Positions 61,504-64,000 of a stretch of DNA of 64,000 nt are shown here, in pieces. Each line of letters begins with the position of its first letter. Within the stretch, counting starts at the first letter, position 1. A program made the translations under genes and the position numbers. The notes below the pieces were generated by a model. The model ran no database searches and had not been told where the DNA came from. It was given only the letters and a program-made list of their open reading frames with translations. The DNA comes from a virus: IMG/VR virus record IMGVR_UViG_3300048837_000485, positions 1 to 64,000 of that record; one strand, given 5' to 3'.

Positions 61504-62036
61504 ATTTTTATACCATTTATGAATATTTTTATACCATTTATGAATCTATACTGTATTGAATGAGTAATCTCAATATATTTATTTTTTGGAAAATATCTTC
61601 CTATAAATTCTAAATATTTATCAGATATTCTATAGTGAACTTGTCTAATATAATAATTATTAATATATACAAATCTATAAAATTTTCTTAATACCTGAAA
61701 ACGTTTTCTCTTATAATCTAAATTAGAAATTTGAAAAGTTTTTCGATTGTAATGAATTTCCTGTATTGTATTTGAATATGTTTTTTCTAATTCTAAAGCC
61801 ATCTCATGCAAATCTTTACTTTCTAATACCTCATAATCTTTAGAACTGGGAATATTATAACTAATTACAGGAATATTATAACCAAACCAATATAAGATTT
61901 TAAAGTTTTTACTCGTCCAATATTCTGTTCGTTTTTTAATTAAAAATCTATCTAACCAAGTTAAGTTTTTAACTACATTATTATTAGAATCTAAATTAAA
62001 CAACACTCCATATCTATTATTTTTCAAATTATTCAC
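61500..62036 (-). CDS. Hypothetical basic aromatic protein (about 178 aa)
   Basis: The start is uncertain: GTG 62036 or TTG 62027 both follow an AGGG-type SD. A start at 62099 would overlap the upstream gene by 71 bases. Tyr/Phe/Arg-rich (RKFYRFVYINNYYIRQVHY), with no recognised motif. The last 14 residues are a tandem copy of FINGIKI from a 21-bp repeat. Confidence 0.5.
   Translation of the reverse strand: MNNLKNNRYGVLFNLDSNNNVVKNLTWLDRFLIKKRTEYWTSKNFKILYWFGYNIPVISYNIPSSKDYEVLESKDLHEMALELEKTYSNTIQEIHYNRKTFQISNLDYKRKRFQVLRKFYRFVYINNYYIRQVHYRISDKYLEFIGRYFPKNKYIEITHSIQYRFINGIKIFINGIKI
61504..61545 (-). repeat. 21-bp exact tandem repeat at a gene 3' end
   Basis: Two identical 21-bp copies (61504-61524 and 61525-61545) duplicate the seven codons FINGIKI at the C-terminus of the preceding gene. 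In frame. Another example of duplication at a gene end. Confidence 0.95.
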
Positions 62037-62355
62037 CCTTTGGCTTAAAAATCGTATCTTTATCAAAATACTTACCAGTATTGGTTCTTCTGGCTTCATC
62101 TACAATTTCTGATCCAGCCTGTGTCATTACCGTAGCTCTTACTTTGCCATTCCTATCTAATCTTTTACCAGCTTTCATAGCTAATTCAAATTGAGTTGGT
62201 TGTGGCTTAATCTTTTCGGCCTCAATTTTTTCTTGCTCAATACGTTCTATTTCAGAAAGCTTAGTCAGTGCTTCTTTTAATTCAGCCTCTTTTTCCCTTA
62301 ATAGGGTTGCTGTTGTTTTTGGTCTACCGTGTGCTAATTTCTTTTTCTTTGCCAT
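62029..62355 (-). CDS. Hypothetical basic coiled-coil protein (108 aa)
   Basis: Starts MAKKKKLAHGRPKTTATLL, a basic N-terminus, followed by a heptad-like Glu/Lys helix (REKEAELKEALTKLSEIERI) and a C-terminal basic part. Could be a small DNA-binding or terminase-small-subunit-like protein, but the evidence is only compositional. Confidence 0.5.
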   Translation of the reverse strand: MAKKKKLAHGRPKTTATLLREKEAELKEALTKLSEIERIEQEKIEAEKIKPQPTQFELAMKAGKRLDRNGKVRATVMTQAGSEIVDEARRTNTGKYFDKDTIFKPKGE

Positions 62356-62391
62356 TTATTTTTACCTTTTCTTTTGTTCTATTTATATAAC

Positions 62392-62618
62392 TAGACCTTA
62401 ACATTTCGTTCAGCTGTACTTAAATACCTACGTCTTCCATGTTTTAAAAAATTCATATTTACTACGTAAATTAGACCTTAACATTTCGTTCAGCTGTACT
62501 TAAATACCTACGTCTTCCATGTTTTAAAAAATTCATATTTACTACGTAAATTAGACCTTCACGTTTCGTTCAGCTGTACTTAAATACCTACGTCTTCCAT
62601 GTTTTAAAAAATTCATAT
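62392..62618 (-). repeat. Three copies of an 80-bp unit, the echoed 3' end of the gene at 62551
   Basis: Copies at 62392-62471 and 62472-62551 are essentially identical over 80 bases. The third (62552-62618, with two mismatches near its start) is the real 3' end of the gene. Each unit encodes KHGRRRYLSTAERNVKV plus stop, beginning at an in-frame ATG. A palindrome ATTTAC-TAC-GTAAAT ends copies 1 and 2 (62457-62471 and 62537-62551). Confidence 0.95.
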
Positions 62619-62838
62619 ATAAATCAAAACACTCTTGATTCACCTGAACTAGTTTCCAAGGGTGTCTCTTATGATATAAGGGTTCTGCATTTTGCACATC
62701 ATATAATGTTTTACCATACGCCTTAACGTAGTATTTATTAATACCATCTTCTTTTTCTATATGCTTTGCAACACATTTTGATTCTTCGGTTTCAAAACCG
62801 TTTTTATTGTAGCATTTAGTTGATAATATTTTTAGCAT
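62551..62838 (-). CDS. Hypothetical protein (95 aa)
   Basis: Small soluble protein with KLVQVNQECFDLYMNFLKHG near the end, a pattern I recall from small phage proteins of unknown function. Its final 20 codons are repeated twice downstream. No enzymatic motif. Confidence 0.6.
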   Translation of the reverse strand: MLKILSTKCYNKNGFETEESKCVAKHIEKEDGINKYYVKAYGKTLYDVQNAEPLYHKRHPWKLVQVNQECFDLYMNFLKHGRRRYLSTAERNVKV

Positions 62839-62877
62839 AATTTACTTTCTTAAATGAAATTTTTTCTTTAATATAAC

Positions 62878-63081
62878 TTACTTTCTTAAGTACGTAATTC
62901 TATCTCTAAGTTTACTTATTAATTCCTCTTGATTAGATCCTTCAATAACAATAACTTCTTTGCTCTTGATTCCATGTGGTTCTAAATTAAGCGGCCTACC
63001 AGAACAATATTTTTCATCAAGTTCATGTACCTCTATAGTTAACATGATAACTGCCTTATGTGGTTTTTCACAGGATTTCAT
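62878..63081 (-). CDS. Hypothetical protein (67 aa)
   Basis: Starts MKSCEKPHKAVIMLTIEV. The first nine codons are identical to those of the adjacent upstream gene at 63406. The remainder is unrelated. Its start overlaps the end of that gene by 14 bases. Function unknown. Confidence 0.5.
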   Translation of the reverse strand: MKSCEKPHKAVIMLTIEVHELDEKYCSGRPLNLEPHGIKSKEVIVIEGSNQEELISKLRDRITYLRK

Positions 63082-63406
63082 TTTTTTCTAGTTCCTTGAT
63101 TCTATCTTTTAGTTTTTGTATCTCTAATTCATTACGATACGAACGGTCCTCTTTATCCAAAACTAAACCCGTTTTGACAGACCAAATTGACCACTTTTCT
63201 ATATCAGACATGCGGCTTATATATTCCTTTGCCCGATCTAATGTCATTAGACTTGCTTTATCGATATCAATATCTGTAAATATTGATGATAAATATAAAT
63301 TATAATTTACAAAATACCTAATTGGGCTTAAATTTTCTGTAGAATCTTTCCAAAGTAAAACATATTTATTTTTAACTTCTTTATGTGGTTTTTCACAGGA
63401 TTTCAT
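63068..63406 (-). CDS. Hypothetical protein (112 aa)
   Basis: Starts MKSCEKPHKEVKNKYVLLW, and the C-terminal 35 residues are a coiled coil (ELEIQKLKDRIKELEKNE). No recognised family. Overlaps the FmdB-like gene by 4 bases. Shares its start with the gene at 62878. Confidence 0.55.
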   Translation of the reverse strand: MKSCEKPHKEVKNKYVLLWKDSTENLSPIRYFVNYNLYLSSIFTDIDIDKASLMTLDRAKEYISRMSDIEKWSIWSVKTGLVLDKEDRSYRNELEIQKLKDRIKELEKNEIL

Positions 63407-63846
63407 ACCGTCCCCTTTTCAATATAAGTTTCCATCTTAGTAGCCTGTTCTTCTTTAGTACCACTAAAAATCTTCTTCTCGTCTTTTTTATCCATTTCAC
63501 CCCAAGGGGTTTCTACATCAATATGCTTTTCTATAAGTTGTTTAGCTTGGTCTGGGTCGATGATGCCACGTTTTATTTGGGGTTCAAACTTTTGAATACC
63601 AAAATTAATTTTATCTTTACGCTTACGGTCTTGAAACTCAACAGAACTTGGATTGCTGTTTCTTTCAGCAAGTACCCCCAAAGATCTACATTCCGTATAT
63701 GTATACAGATTAAGATTTTCATAATTTCTATTTAATTTCAGTTTATGACATTGTGGGCATTTTTTTAAAATTTTATATTTAGATGGAGATTGTTCTATTT
63801 CTAACTCAAAACTACAATTTTCACATATATAATCATATATCGCCAT
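63403..63846 (-). CDS. FmdB-like zinc-ribbon protein
   Basis: Starting at ATG 63846: MAIYDYICENCSFELEIEQS ... KKCPQCHKLKL, the FmdB-type C2-C2 ribbon with the typical Tyr-x-Tyr-x-Cys start. The remaining 100 residues are helical and charged. A TTG at 63858 is a possible but unlikely start. Its SD (AAGGA) lies within the last codons of the endonuclease gene upstream, as for the polymerase gene at 52432. Confidence 0.7.
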   Translation of the reverse strand: MAIYDYICENCSFELEIEQSPSKYKILKKCPQCHKLKLNRNYENLNLYTYTECRSLGVLAERNSNPSSVEFQDRKRKDKINFGIQKFEPQIKRGIIDPDQAKQLIEKHIDVETPWGEMDKKDEKKIFSGTKEEQATKMETYIEKGTV

Positions 63847-63848
63847 TA

Positions 63849-64000
63849 CTAGTACCAATCCTTACATGTTATTACTTCATAATTAGAGTTATTTTTTAAT
63901 TTTTCTATTCGTATATTAATAGTAGACATTTTTGGAAGTAACGCTTTAGATCGTATTCTAAGAATTTTCCACCCCTCTTTTCTTAGTTGTTTACTTCTTT
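63849..64000 (-). CDS. Partial EDxHD-type endonuclease, C-terminal end
   Basis: Only about 50 residues lie in the window: RSKQLRKEGWKILRIRSK, then STINIRIEKLKNNSNYEVITC and KDWY before the stop. This end closely matches the nuclease C-terminus at 52432 (STINKRIEKLLNGSNYEVITC and KDWY), so it is a paralogous homing endonuclease continuing past the window edge. Confidence 0.75.
   Translation of the reverse strand, partial: RSKQLRKEGWKILRIRSKALLPKMSTINIRIEKLKNNSNYEVITCKDWY

Noticed and set aside
62392-62618. CRISPR array
   Set aside because: The units are contiguous 80-bp tandem repeats with no variable spacers and they encode the end of a neighbouring gene.
1-64000. tRNA or rRNA genes
   Set aside because: No stretch with the expected conserved arms or GC-rich stems was noticed. 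A covariance-model scan would be needed to exclude divergent tRNAs.

Overview
This window is part of a large, AT-rich tailed double-stranded DNA phage genome, probably from an aquatic environment. The phage assignment rests on a 2,345-residue tape-measure protein followed by tail and adhesin genes, a phage-encoded replisome, very tight gene packing with many ATGA and TAATG overlaps, and many homing endonucleases. The host cannot be fixed from the sequence. No terminase, capsid, portal or lysin gene is visible, so those lie outside the window.

Layout. (1) 1-20982, plus strand: the tail and late module. It holds a tail-assembly chaperone-like gene, the tape measure, a beta-propeller/solenoid protein, two baseplate or tail proteins, a cysteine-rich protein, a GIY-YIG/HNH endonuclease, a membrane coiled-coil protein (holin-like) and a small virion-type protein. 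It ends at a strong terminator near 21013-21040. (2) 21007-28025, minus strand: a large homing endonuclease and many small early-type genes. (3) 28050-43409, minus strand: about 15 kb of sugar and glycan genes (SDR epimerases, glycosyltransferases of several folds, methyltransferases, a sulfotransferase, a nucleotidyltransferase-like gene) plus a polynucleotide-kinase-like gene. (4) 43399-59690, minus strand: replication genes. These are SSB, a DNA polymerase III alpha subunit in three pieces, a DEDDh exonuclease, a uracil-DNA-glycosylase-like gene, a RecB/Cas4-like nuclease, dNMP kinase, DnaG-type primase and DnaB helicase. (5) 59702-64000, minus strand: small, mostly unknown genes and short repeats.

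The replication and mobile genes are interwoven. DnaE is broken twice. The first break, just after the third catalytic aspartate, has no intein. The second lies in the FNQ/SH motif and carries a split intein whose halves flank a freestanding EDxHD endonuclease. DnaB carries a full intein with LAGLIDADG motifs inside its Walker A motif. In all I see about nine homing-endonuclease or intein elements from four nuclease families.

The most unusual recurring structure is a set of 3'-end echoes. At five junctions the last 45-80 bases of a gene are repeated just downstream of it, directly before the start region of the next gene. I infer that these are scars of insertion or tandem duplication in an operon where the end of one gene overlaps the ribosome-binding region of the next. 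A related pattern is that two different endonuclease copies end in the same C-terminal codons, and those codons contain the Shine-Dalgarno of two unrelated downstream genes.
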